Assembly (NCBI GenBank): GCA_035505375.1
Contig: DATJQV010000069.1
Coordinates: forward strand, 1-64,000
Direction: 5' to 3'
DNA: 64,000 nt
DNA from: a bacterium
GTDB lineage: Bacteria > Hydrothermota > Tepidihabitantia > Tepidihabitantales > Tepidihabitantaceae
Part shown: piece after piece, positions 15,696-24,658 of the stretch
Layout: every line of letters starts with the position of its first letter
How positions within the stretch are numbered: position 1 is the first letter of the stretch
Translations under genes and position numbers: made by a program
The notes under the pieces: generated by a model
Told to the model about the DNA's origin: nothing
What the model saw: only the letters and a program-made list of their open reading frames with translations
The model's database searches: none

Positions 15696-18299
15696 TCAAG
15701 CCGCGGGCACGACACGCTCGGACTCCCTCTTGTCCTTGATTGCCTGCAGCCGGCCGCGCCAGACCTGCGCTTCGGCCGTGCGGTTGGTCTGTTCGCAGAG
15801 CCGGGCCAGGCCGTCGAGGACTCGCGCGGTCTCCGGATGCTCCGGGCCGAGCGCTCTGTCACGGACTGCCAGCGCCCGGTGGTAGAAAGCTTCGGCTTCA
15901 CCGTACTTGCCCGTGGCCAGGCGCAGCTCAGCCAGGCCGTACAACGGGAACGCGACATCCTGATGCTCAGGCCCGACGGCGTTTTCAATGATAGCCAGTG
16001 AGCGCTGATGTAGCTGTTCGGACTCGGCAAGATGCCCCTGCAGCCGGTAGAGTTCGGCCACGCTGTGCATCGGGCCACGGGCCAGATTGATGTCGTCGGG
16101 CCCGACCATGCTCTCCATCAACGTGAATGCCCGGTGCAGGAACGGCTCGGCGTCAGAGTAACGCCCGGTGCGGAGGAGGTGCCAGCCCAGCGCGTCGAGA
16201 CGGCTGGCCACGATATTGTCGGGCGCGCGCGCGCGTTCGGCAATCTCCAATGCTTCGCGGAACAGGTGTTCCGCTTCCGGCAACCGGTCCTGTTCCTGAC
16301 AGAAATCCCCGTAGTTGAGCAGCGCCTCCGACAATGCGATTTCGACCGACCCGAGACTTCCCTTCGGGTCGGATTCGCCTGCCGCCCGCAGTGTGGCGAT
16401 GGCCTCACAGAACAGCGCGTCAGCATCGCGGTAGCGGGCGCCGAAATGGCAGACTCCGGCGAGAGTGGCAAGTGCGTTGGCCAGCAATATTCGGTCCGGC
16501 TTAGTCGTGCTGCGCAGAGTCTTGATCGCTTGATCGAGCAGGGGCTCGGCCTCGCTGAGACGAGCCTGATCATAGAACAGGACGGCAAGCCGCACCAGGA
16601 TACGCACGTACGGTATCGAGTCCTTACCCAGGACCTTCTCACCACGCGCCAGTGCCTCCTGAAGGAGCGATTCGGCCGAGCGAAGATCCCCGATTTTCAC
16701 TTCGCACCCCGCAAGGTAGCCCAGCGTTCGCACTGCCGCCGGGTGGTCCGGTCCCAGGCGCGCAACGAACGATTGATATCGCTCCCGGGTCAGCGAAAGC
16801 TGGAGTTGCTGCCACCGCCCGGTCCGCTCGATATTCACCAGTATGCTGTTGCACCATTCCGTGAAGCTCTCTGGTTCGGCCGCCAGACTGCCGTGATGAT
16901 TTGCTTCGGCGAAAGCGCGGATGTGTGCCTCAGTCACATTGTTTGGCGCGATGTCCTTGAGTTGCCGAGCGTAGTAGTTCAAGAGAAACAGATGCACTTG
17001 CTCTCTCAACTCCGGGGCCTGGTGCTCCTGCAGGCTCTGGCGCATGAGCTGGTGCATTCGCCAATGCCCCGACGCCGGGTCCTGGTCAATGAACGAGAAG
17101 CGGCACAGGTCGGCAAAGGCAGTAAGCGAATAGCCGGTGTGGTACTCACTCACCAGCGCCTTGAACAGCTCGTAATCCCAGAACCTCGGCGTGGAAAGCA
17201 CCTTGAGCGTTTCGACTTCAGGCTGAGTCAGGTGGCGCAGGAAGCGGTCAAACATCTCCAGCCGGGTGTGGGCGAAGTCATCCGGCTGCGGAGTACGATT
17301 GTGCCGTTCCTTGATTTCAACCCAGGTGTCGACGGCCAGGTCAAGAAAGTACGGCACGCCCTGGCTGCTGGTCACGATTGTGCTCTGAATCGCGGGGTCG
17401 TCGACCCCGCAGGCGGCCAGGAATCGCCGGGCATCGCTGTCACCCAGGCCGCCGACCAGGTGCTGCTGAAGGGCGCCGGCCCACTCCTCGTCCGCCTCTG
17501 CCCAGCGGAGCTGCTCCCGCCCGAAAATGACCCAGAGCACCTCGGGCAGTTGCGCCACCAGTTCCCTTACCCAGGCCTCCCGCTCCCGCAGCTTGCCTTC
17601 CACTCGTTCGGACCCGGATAGCGCATCATAGGTATCCAGGAAGACGACGGCCGATTTGCCGGCAAGAGCTGCTCTTACATCTGATGCCCAGTACATCGGC
17701 AGGCGTCCGGCAATGTCCAAAGGTTCCATCCCGACCAGACCCTTCAGTTCCTGGTGGCCCCGTTTCTCCCACCAGTCCTTGACCAGCAGGCTGCCTCTGA
17801 CCGTCAGCACGCCCAGCCGGGCGACGATTCCGATAAACGGCAGGTCCTTTGCCAGATGAATAATGTCCAGCAGATGCACGCTGTCTTCCAGGAATGGGAA
17901 GTTGTTCTTGCTCATCGGTGTCTGAGGATGGGTCTTCTGCCAGTACACGGCATAGGCGATGTCAAAGGTCGGGAAGCCGACCTTGTACTTACGCTGGAGT
18001 TCCTTGCGCAGGGCGAACAGCGCCGTCTCCTGGTCACGGTACTGGGCCAGGTCGAAATCGAGCGCGGCAGCTAACACGTCCGACCGGCCGTCAATCAGCC
18101 GTTGCAGCTCCCGGCGCAGGCTGGTCTTGCCGATGCCGCCCACGCCGAAATAGACCAGGACCGTGTTGGCATCAGGACGGTGCTCGGCGAGAACGCGCCG
18201 GAACGCGGCGATGAAGTCTTCCCGGTCCGTGAACTGGCGCGCCGCCACCGGCCGGCTTTCGCTCGGCGTGTGCTTCGGTCTTATCGGCATGGGCGGCAA
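15696..18299 (-). CDS. STAND-type ATPase with C-terminal TPR repeats
   Basis: 867 residues. Walker A FGVGGIGKTS at 51-60, Walker B SAVVFLDTYDAL at about 216-227, then a winged-helix-like region and, from about 500 to 860, ten or so kinesin-light-chain-type TPRs (e.g. LRSAESLLQEALARGEKVLG, YSDAEPFLHRAFTLMESMVG). STAND proteins are signalling switches that oligomerise on sensing a ligand with the repeat domain; many act in phage defence or regulation. There is no N-terminal effector domain (the P-loop begins at residue 51), so any effector must be separate; the membrane protein downstream is a candidate. Single gene otherwise. Confidence 0.8.
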   Translation of the reverse strand: MPPMPIRPKHTPSESRPVAARQFTDREDFIAAFRRVLAEHRPDANTVLVYFGVGGIGKTSLRRELQRLIDGRSDVLAAALDFDLAQYRDQETALFALRKELQRKYKVGFPTFDIAYAVYWQKTHPQTPMSKNNFPFLEDSVHLLDIIHLAKDLPFIGIVARLGVLTVRGSLLVKDWWEKRGHQELKGLVGMEPLDIAGRLPMYWASDVRAALAGKSAVVFLDTYDALSGSERVEGKLREREAWVRELVAQLPEVLWVIFGREQLRWAEADEEWAGALQQHLVGGLGDSDARRFLAACGVDDPAIQSTIVTSSQGVPYFLDLAVDTWVEIKERHNRTPQPDDFAHTRLEMFDRFLRHLTQPEVETLKVLSTPRFWDYELFKALVSEYHTGYSLTAFADLCRFSFIDQDPASGHWRMHQLMRQSLQEHQAPELREQVHLFLLNYYARQLKDIAPNNVTEAHIRAFAEANHHGSLAAEPESFTEWCNSILVNIERTGRWQQLQLSLTRERYQSFVARLGPDHPAAVRTLGYLAGCEVKIGDLRSAESLLQEALARGEKVLGKDSIPYVRILVRLAVLFYDQARLSEAEPLLDQAIKTLRSTTKPDRILLANALATLAGVCHFGARYRDADALFCEAIATLRAAGESDPKGSLGSVEIALSEALLNYGDFCQEQDRLPEAEHLFREALEIAERARAPDNIVASRLDALGWHLLRTGRYSDAEPFLHRAFTLMESMVGPDDINLARGPMHSVAELYRLQGHLAESEQLHQRSLAIIENAVGPEHQDVAFPLYGLAELRLATGKYGEAEAFYHRALAVRDRALGPEHPETARVLDGLARLCEQTNRTAEAQVWRGRLQAIKDKRESERVVPAA

Positions 18300-18410
18300 C
18301 TCCTCATGTTATCAATATGCCTCCTGCCAAAGTCGAAGTCAAGCCCCGTTCGGTCAGACCGACAAGCGGCGCCGCGCCTTGCTGCCGGCATCCTCCGCTT
18401 GCAGTCCGCC

Positions 18411-18447
18411 TCCGCCAATCTGCAATCTGGAATCATCAATCTAGAAT
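18411..18447. repeat. 7-bp period array (AATCTGC family)
   Basis: Heptamers AATCTGC, AATCTGG, AATCATC, AATCTAG in the gap 18300-18955. It is the only clear member of this family outside 35.7-42.0 kb. Confidence 0.75.
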
Positions 18448-18476
18448 GAATTGACCCTCGCCGCGTCTTGGCAGTG

Positions 18477-18702
18477 TCATTCAGCCTTCGGCTTGTGCCG
18501 CAGCGCCTTGCGTTTCCGAGATTCGACCTTCTTGATGTTCTCGGCCGCAGGCAGGTTCTCGGGCATGACTTTGCCAATTGACCGTCTTTGCCATCTCGAT
18601 CAATTCGGTGAGGTCAACGAAATGGTCCTTCCCGGCTCGACCAGAACTCAGCGCCAGCAGCAGTCGTCCGGCGAATCTGCTCAAACGGCGACGCGTGTCC
18701 AT
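18477..18702 (-). pseudogene. Possible frameshifted short gene
   Basis: Two frames on the minus strand look coding but do not join: an upstream part with RAGKDHFVDLTELIEMAKT and, after an apparent frameshift, VMPENLPAAENIKKVESRKRK and AE at the end before TGA at 18477. The second part has the lysine-rich, regular character of a real C-terminus. No family recognised. It could also be chance. Confidence 0.3.
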
Positions 18703-18778
18703 TGCTCGGTCTCATCACACTACCACTCACCTGCTACCTCATCAAACGATCTACGCCCTGCCCGAACGGGGTCATGGG

Positions 18779-18868
18779 GCGCAAGCTGTTAGCCGCAAGC
18801 CATCGGCTGTCATCATCGTCTGCCGTGCTATCAACTGGGAACTGGAACCTGCAAACTGGTCACTCGCG
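18779..18868. repeat. Two adjacent 7-bp arrays of different families
   Basis: GCTGTTA/GCCGCAA/GCCATCG/GCTGTCA at 18781-18814, then AACTGGG/AACTGGA/AACTGGT at 18832-18868: two heptamer families side by side in one gap. Confidence 0.7.
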
Positions 18869-18955
18869 GCGAAGCCGCGCTGCGCCCTGACATCGCTCAT
18901 AAACATGGGACTTGGCCCTTTGGCCCATGAGGTCGCGCTCATCGCCCGCCTGAAG

Positions 18956-20173
18956 CTAGTCGTTCTTGAGGTTCGAAGGCTTCCAGACGAGCTTGCCGGT
19001 CTTGTCGATGTAGCCTTGGTTCCCGCCATGCCCGACCGGCGCCAACCCCTCGTGGAAATCGTTGGCCTCCTCGCTCTGCGGCTCGATGACGAGTTTGCCG
19101 GTCTTGTCGACATAGCCCCACGTCCCACCGTCAACCGAGCCGTAGCCGTACTCGTCCAACTTCCCGCCAACGTTGACCGCTGCCAGTCCTTCGGAAAAGT
19201 GCTTGGCCTTGCCAAACCGCGGCTTGATGACGAACTCGCCGGTCTTGTCAATGTAGCCTTCTTTTCCGTCCAGCCCTACCGGCGCCAGCCCTTCGTGGAA
19301 GTCGTCGGTCTCGTCGAACTGCCGCTCGATGACGAGCTTGCCGGTCGCGTCAACAAAGCCCCACTTCCCACCTACAGCGCCGCCGTACTTGTCCTTCGCA
19401 CCAACGTTGACCGCTGCCAGTCCTTCGGAAAAGTGCTTGGCATCGTCAAACCGCGGCTTGACGACGAACTCACCGCTCTTGTCAACGTAGCCCCACTTTC
19501 CTCCTGCAAAGAAGCCCTCCGTGTCCGACTTCGCGCCCACGTTTACCATCGCCAACCCCTCGCGGAGGTCTTCGGCCTTGTCGAACTGCGGCTCGATGAC
19601 GAGTTTGCCGGTCTTGTCGATGTAACCCCACTTGCCACCTTCGACGCCAAATACGGAATGCGTCTCTCCACCGACGTTCACCGCTGCCAGCCCTTCAGAG
19701 AAGTCTCTGGCGCCGGCGAACTGCGGGTTGACTACAGGGTTGCCGGTCTTGTCAATGTAGCCCCACTTCCCACCCGCAACGATGCCGCCCTCGAACTCGC
19801 CCGAATTTCCGCCAACGTTGACCGCTGCCAGACCTTCAGAGAAGTCCTCGGCGCCGTCAAACTGTGGCTTGATGACGAAAGTGCCGGTCCTGTCGACATA
19901 GCCCCACTTCCCACCCGTAGCGTTGCCCCACTTGTCAGACTTCCCACCGACATTGACCGCTGCCAATCCTTCAGAGAAGCCCCTGGCGCCGGCGAACTTC
20001 AGGGCGATAGTCAGCTTACCGTTCGCGTCAATGTAGCCGCACCTCAAGCTGTCACAGACGTGGAACAGTGCGGCATGTTCCTGCTCTGGCGTCACGGCCG
20101 GCGTGCCCGCCGTCTGGCCGAAAGACAGCGTCGCCAACAGCGCGAGAGCGGTTATCAGGGCCTGTCTCATCAT
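18956..20173 (-). CDS. Exported WG-repeat protein
   Basis: 405 residues from the second of two ATGs at 20173, 10 bases after AAGGAG. After a signal peptide (ALITALALLATLSFGQ) come nine WG (KWG) repeats of about 40-45 residues, each reading W/E/Q-G-Y-I/V-D-K-T-G-K/E-x-V-I-x-P-x-F and then F-S/H-EGLA-x-V. WG repeats form beta structure and are common in exported or surface proteins of Bacteroidetes, spirochaetes and candidate phyla; they have no known catalytic role. The repeats are close in DNA sequence, so copy number may vary between strains. Confidence 0.85.
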   Translation of the reverse strand: MMRQALITALALLATLSFGQTAGTPAVTPEQEHAALFHVCDSLRCGYIDANGKLTIALKFAGARGFSEGLAAVNVGGKSDKWGNATGGKWGYVDRTGTFVIKPQFDGAEDFSEGLAAVNVGGNSGEFEGGIVAGGKWGYIDKTGNPVVNPQFAGARDFSEGLAAVNVGGETHSVFGVEGGKWGYIDKTGKLVIEPQFDKAEDLREGLAMVNVGAKSDTEGFFAGGKWGYVDKSGEFVVKPRFDDAKHFSEGLAAVNVGAKDKYGGAVGGKWGFVDATGKLVIERQFDETDDFHEGLAPVGLDGKEGYIDKTGEFVIKPRFGKAKHFSEGLAAVNVGGKLDEYGYGSVDGGTWGYVDKTGKLVIEPQSEEANDFHEGLAPVGHGGNQGYIDKTGKLVWKPSNLKND

Positions 20174-20209
20174 GTCATGTCTCCTTTGTTTGCGGTAATT
20201 CAATCTCAG

Positions 20210-20497
20210 TCATCCTGTCTTCTCCAATATCTGAATCTCTTCTTCCGTCAGTCCGTACAACTCGTACACCAGCGTGTCGATGGCACTGTCGGTGGTTGCG
20301 GTTTGGCGCTGGAGTGATTCCTGCTCATGCGGAGTCTTGGCCTTGGGCAACTGCTTGTGCAGAGCCTGCCCTGAGCCTGCCGAAGGGTCGAGCATCCGCT
20401 CCACCAGTTCAACCATTCTGTCATGCCGCGCGGCCAGCATCCTCGCTTTCGCTGAGCGTAGTCGGGCCTGAGGTGCCTGTGTCATTCTCCTTTGCAC
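20210..20497 (-). pseudogene. C-terminal relic of a type IIG restriction-modification enzyme
   Basis: From RHDRMVELVERML to LVYELYGLTEEEIQILEKTG this is the conserved C-terminus of Eco57I/TaqI-class SAM-dependent DNA methyltransferases, but the rest of the enzyme (over 900 residues) is missing. Inside it, in frame, a 28-base palindromic insert gives the foreign peptide DPSAGSGQA. Its N-terminal counterpart lies 3.3 kb upstream on the same strand (23717-24046), with an unrelated large gene in between. The first 77 bases overlap the 3' end of that gene in another frame. Confidence 0.7.
20364..20391. repeat. ORF-invading palindromic repeat (CCCTTCGGCAGGCTCAGGG type)
   Basis: Short GC-rich inverted repeat CCCTGAGCCTGCCGAAGGG, in frame inside the methyltransferase relic. 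A variant lies at 23849-23875 in the N-terminal relic. Similar elements inserted in genes are known from many uncultivated bacteria. Confidence 0.75.
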
Positions 20498-23400
20498 CCG
20501 ATAGCACCAGTCTCAGGCCAAGGAAGTCATCAGGCTTGTCGAATGTGAACCGCTCAAGCACCTGAAACCAGACCAGGGACTTGAGATGACGTTCCTGTTC
20601 AGGTTGGTCGCGATTCTTGCTGAGCCAGTCAGGAGCATTCTTCAGGAACTCCTCAACCTGTGCGGGCAGATCGTTCATTGACCTGACGTCCACGTACCAC
20701 TGTCCGCGTATCTTCGAAGAATCGCCGCCGACTGGGAGTGGGCTGTACTGCATGAGAAGACCGATGCTCGCAGCATCAATGACCGCGAGGGTTTCCCCTC
20801 CCCTGTCCTTGGATGGACTTTCGACGTGGACTGGGACAACCGGCACGTACACGTCTCCGCGTCGTATCCAGCCGATTTGCCGCTGGACGAGGGGCTCGCG
20901 CTGCGGGTCACTGTAGCGCGGTACGTAAGATGGATTGTCCCGGACGTACTCTGCCATGCTTGTGTAGGTCGTCAGAAGGACCGCCTTAGCCAGGTCGCGT
21001 TTGGTGCCGAACTGGGCGATCAGGGCATCTACGCTGCCGACGGAGACTTCCGTGCACCAGTCGAGAAGACGCTTGGCGAGAAACGCATCTTCTCCGCCGG
21101 CCACTGCCTCGCCCACGGCCTTCCCCCTCTGCCGGGCATCGCTGTCGGTGCGGTCAACGAACTCCTGTTTGTCGCGGAGTTCACTGAAACCAAAGAAAGT
21201 GTCAGCCTTGTCCGATGGGGTCTCGGTCAACCGCTCTTCATGTTTGCCTAGTTTCTTCAACAGTGGACGGAACCAGCCCCCGTCGGCGAAGCCTTCGGCG
21301 ACGCCGGCCGCGAGCGCGACCACACGACTGGCCGGGATGGGCGCACCGGTGATTCGTGCGAGTTCGCTGTCCTCGAACTCCTTCTTCACGCGCTCAAACG
21401 CCTGCTTCAGAGTTGGTATCGCCGCCCTCTGTCTATCCCCTAATAGACTTTCCCCCGCGGCACCAGCCCGTGCCATCTCGTCGAGCATCTGAAGCAAGCC
21501 GTGCTCACCCGACACGGCCCACGCGAGCTCAGCGACGGGCTTCAGCCCCGCCTCCCCACCTTGACCTTCGGCAGTGAGCCGAAGTGCCTTCATGCAAAAT
21601 ACCCTGTCTATGGACTCTGTTCGACCGACGTGATGTGGTGGCTCTCTCCACAGGAGCGTATCCCAAGTGCCAGGAAACTCCGCCCTGCTCGCACGCAGGT
21701 ACGCGTCTGCAAGCTCTGACAACTGCGAAGGTAGGCGGTTCTCGATTTCGCCGTACAGATCGGCCCACAGAGTCTCATCGCGTTCGCGTTGCCGACGCTC
21801 TAACAGCCAACCCCCCATCCAGAGATGCATTACTTCTGTGCGTCCACGTAAGTCCCTCCGTAGGTTCTTCAGGGCATGCAGGCGCGCCTTGGTCCGCTGC
21901 AGGCTGGCATTTCGCTCAACTGATGGGTTCGCATAGTTCAACTCCAGTTCAAGTTCCTCCTCGCCGTATGGTGAGTCGTCCGCGACGTGTGTGTGGAGAC
22001 CGTCGGCAGCGTTGAGCAGGTCCACGATGTCATCCTTGTGTCTGTAATTGCAGGCTGACCTGAGCAGATTCTGAGTCACGTTGAGCGTGCTCCTAATCGA
22101 CCTTGTGAGCGCCTCCGGGATAGTCCCGGTGTCGTCCAGTGCGGCGGTCACGCGCCCAGAGAGTGCCCACATCACCTGCTTGATCCACCCCGCGATTGCG
22201 TCAATCACCTGTCGCCGTGTTTCGTTGTCCAGTCGTTGAGAGGCAGAGTCCAGCAAAGCGCGAAGGGGTTCGTTCAGGAATGACAGAAAGAGAGAGGGAG
22301 TCTTGAACATGCCACTACTTAGGATGATCGTCACACCCAGGAATCCAGTCTTGTAGATGCTCTCGGGGGACCTGGTGAGGATTGCCTCGTCGACGACGCG
22401 CCGAATGTCATGCAGTATCCACTCGGTCTCGTGCATCGCTGGCTCTGACTTGTCTGATCCATCTCGCTGGAGGTTATCTTTCTCCCAGTCCAATGCGTAT
22501 TCAGTGAACGCGGATCCTAGCTCGACATACGTGCTGACGCATTCGTCAATTCTGCTCTGGGCACTATTGCGAACTGCTTCCGCAAGCTGGTCTCGGAGTC
22601 TCTCGAGAGCTGGCCTGAGCTCTGAGGTCAAGTTCTCGTACCTCGGGTCTAGCTTGAATGCCCGCCGGGCTAGTCTCCGCACCTCGGCCAACGCACGGGG
22701 ATCGCGAACCAAGTCTTGGTCGAAGCTAATGACTGGGCTAGCTTCGTGTACAATGTCTCCGTATCCCGCCCTTAGGTACCTTCGTCTGTTCTCGGCCAGC
22801 CTGCGGCCCTGGCTGGTACCGGGAGTGGAGCCGGATGCCTTCTGCGGTTCCGGACTCGACTCGACCGCGCGAAAGGTGAATTCCGCATCGTTGGCTGCTT
22901 CCTCAATTACCCCAGCCAGTTCCTTCAAGACGCCGAAGTCCAGCTTGGTCACAAGTCCCCTCTCAGGAGCATAGACATTGTGATAGGCTGTTCCTTTCGG
23001 AGCATGCCGGAAGTAGACCAGTTCTATGCCCGATGCATCCAGGCTGTCCTGCAGATTCAACATCGCTAGACGCCTATCCTCTGATACATTCATGTGCCGC
23101 TTCAGGATGTCCTTCAAGAGCGCGGTTCGTTCCGCACGGAGGCGATTCCCGTCTAGGAGGATTAGCAGAAGTCGGTACAGAGACGGGACCATGAACAGGG
23201 CGAGTGCCAGCGGAGGAAGCACCTTGTAGGGAACGTTGCCTTGAACCATGAGGGTGGGGAATCCCAGCACCGCCCAAAGTGCAAGTGGATACACGGATCC
23301 AGCCCTCAGAAGCACACGCGTCTTGTCGCTTTCCTCCTCTCGGCGCATCCCAACGGAGATGGCTATGAGAAGAGCAAAGACGGTTCCGGTCAGCGCCGAG

Positions 23401-23705
23401 TGAATGGCCATCAACGTTTGACTGTCGATGATCCCATTCACCCACGTAGCGATCGACTGCAGTACTCGCACAATCAGCCCGAGCACTGGTGCTGCTGACC
23501 ATGTGTTGATCCACGCGGCGTTCTCCGTTAGTCGATACCAAAGCGTCAACACTAGGATACCCACAGAGAGAGCAGCAATCATGGCGGTGGACTCAGGCTT
23601 GGGTAGATACCAGTGCATCCATGCTCGCCTCAGCCACGAAGGTTGAGCACTGCGTCGCAGCTGTTTGATACGTGCGCTGGATCCGCCTTTGGCTTCGCCA
23701 ATCAT
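20421..23705 (-). CDS. Large membrane-anchored protein of unknown function
   Basis: 1094 residues. Five hydrophobic segments in the first 190 residues (about 41-58, 72-93, 99-118, 136-155, 162-184) anchor a soluble part of 900 residues that is mostly helical and rich in charged residues, with no nuclease, ATPase or protease motif I can see. It ends with 25 residues read across the start of the methyltransferase relic, so the original C-terminus may have been replaced. It sits exactly between the N- and C-terminal relics of one restriction enzyme, as if it had been inserted there or had replaced its middle. Such sites are typical of defence islands, so a defence function is possible but unproved. 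Confidence 0.7.
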   Translation of the reverse strand: MIGEAKGGSSARIKQLRRSAQPSWLRRAWMHWYLPKPESTAMIAALSVGILVLTLWYRLTENAAWINTWSAAPVLGLIVRVLQSIATWVNGIIDSQTLMAIHSALTGTVFALLIAISVGMRREEESDKTRVLLRAGSVYPLALWAVLGFPTLMVQGNVPYKVLPPLALALFMVPSLYRLLLILLDGNRLRAERTALLKDILKRHMNVSEDRRLAMLNLQDSLDASGIELVYFRHAPKGTAYHNVYAPERGLVTKLDFGVLKELAGVIEEAANDAEFTFRAVESSPEPQKASGSTPGTSQGRRLAENRRRYLRAGYGDIVHEASPVISFDQDLVRDPRALAEVRRLARRAFKLDPRYENLTSELRPALERLRDQLAEAVRNSAQSRIDECVSTYVELGSAFTEYALDWEKDNLQRDGSDKSEPAMHETEWILHDIRRVVDEAILTRSPESIYKTGFLGVTIILSSGMFKTPSLFLSFLNEPLRALLDSASQRLDNETRRQVIDAIAGWIKQVMWALSGRVTAALDDTGTIPEALTRSIRSTLNVTQNLLRSACNYRHKDDIVDLLNAADGLHTHVADDSPYGEEELELELNYANPSVERNASLQRTKARLHALKNLRRDLRGRTEVMHLWMGGWLLERRQRERDETLWADLYGEIENRLPSQLSELADAYLRASRAEFPGTWDTLLWREPPHHVGRTESIDRVFCMKALRLTAEGQGGEAGLKPVAELAWAVSGEHGLLQMLDEMARAGAAGESLLGDRQRAAIPTLKQAFERVKKEFEDSELARITGAPIPASRVVALAAGVAEGFADGGWFRPLLKKLGKHEERLTETPSDKADTFFGFSELRDKQEFVDRTDSDARQRGKAVGEAVAGGEDAFLAKRLLDWCTEVSVGSVDALIAQFGTKRDLAKAVLLTTYTSMAEYVRDNPSYVPRYSDPQREPLVQRQIGWIRRGDVYVPVVPVHVESPSKDRGGETLAVIDAASIGLLMQYSPLPVGGDSSKIRGQWYVDVRSMNDLPAQVEEFLKNAPDWLSKNRDQPEQERHLKSLVWFQVLERFTFDKPDDFLGLRLVLSGAKENDTGTSGPTTLSESEDAGRAA

Positions 23706-23716
23706 GTCAACAGAAC

Positions 23717-24046
23717 CTAGTACCCACCGCTGCGGCCAGTTGAGGTGACCATGCTTTCGGAAGCGAAGATGTCGTCTAGCCCTTCGGCTGAACTGGGCGT
23801 AGTCACGCCCGCTATCTTGATCGACTCTTCGCGGATGACCGGCTTGAAGACCCTTCGACTACGCTCAGGGCAGGCCCCGGTCAGACCGGCCGTGTTGGCG
23901 ACGTCCCAGCCGAGGGATTCGAAGAAGGGGTTGAGGAGCTCGGAGCGTAGTTGTTCTTCTTTGTAGTCAGGGGACAGGAAGACCTTGCGGTCGCGGTCGA
24001 ACCGCTCCACCGGGTCGCTGACTTGCTTCGGTGCAATCGGGCCCAT
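23717..24046 (-). pseudogene. N-terminal relic of a type IIG restriction-modification enzyme
   Basis: 109 residues. PVERFDRDRKVFLSPDYKEE and LRSELLNPFFESLGWDVANT, then VIREESIKIAGV, are the conserved N-terminus of Eco57I-class enzymes (start of the nuclease region), but the frame leaves the family after about residue 82 and stops. A palindromic insert in frame produces ACPERSRRVF. The matching C-terminus is at 20210-20497. Confidence 0.7.
23849..23875. repeat. ORF-invading palindromic repeat, second copy
   Basis: CCCTTCGACTACGCTCAGGG inverted repeat in frame in the N-terminal type IIG relic, opposite orientation to the copy at 20364-20391. Confidence 0.75.
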
Positions 24047-24309
24047 TGCGGCAAAAGAATAGAGGCGGCACTACGCGAGTCAAGAGCAGGGAAGGGCGCT
24101 TCATTGGCGCTGCCGGTGTACGGTTCTGCACAGCAGCGGCCACATAGGCCGTTTCGGAGTGCAGATTATCAACTGGAGGCTGGGGAGGCTTGTATATGAA
24201 TTAGGCTAAAAGCCGCCGAGGCGGACTTCTGGCCTATCCGCCTGAGACGCTAGGCGTTAGGCCTGTAGCTCGCAAACCCACCCCCTCACCCCCCACACCG
24301 TTCAGGAGA

Positions 24310-24600
24310 CTACGGACAGGGTTGCTTCGTGCATCGTTCGGGAGGTTACCTCCACCGCAATTCCCGGATGAACCTCCACCGGAATTCGCCGGGTTGGTCT
24401 ACCGGTTGCTCTCCGGTTAGCTTTCCGGGTTAGTCTACGGGTTGCTCCACCGGTTCCTCTCCGGGTTGGTCGGAGCGTTGCGGCCCGGCTAACTCCGCGG
24501 GTTGCCGTCCTCGCTGGTCCCGAGGCAGCTCCGGCCGTTGCTCTCCGGATTGCTCTGCGAAATGCTTCCGGAGTTGCTCTCTCGTTGCTCTGCACGTGTA
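24310..24600. repeat. Degenerate 12-bp tandem array, locus 2
   Basis: The gap 24047-24658 has no gene. About 23 units of 12 bp with consensus CGGGTTGCTCTC keep exact register; on the minus strand this reads as R-A-T-R-like tetrapeptides. About 250 bp of it is homologous to the array at 52035-52290, including the left edge CTCCACCGCAATTCCCGGAT. Confidence 0.8.
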
Positions 24601-24658
24601 TCGCTTGGCCCGTTCGCGCCGCAGAAGGACGGCCGGCGTGGTGGTCGCCATGCCGGGC

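Noticed and set aside
16032-17621. 529-codon plus-strand frame
   Set aside because: Antisense shadow of the STAND ATPase/TPR gene, which has clear motifs.
18578-20317. 579-codon plus-strand frame with internal repeats
   Set aside because: Antisense of the WG-repeat gene; repeats only mirror the WG repeats.
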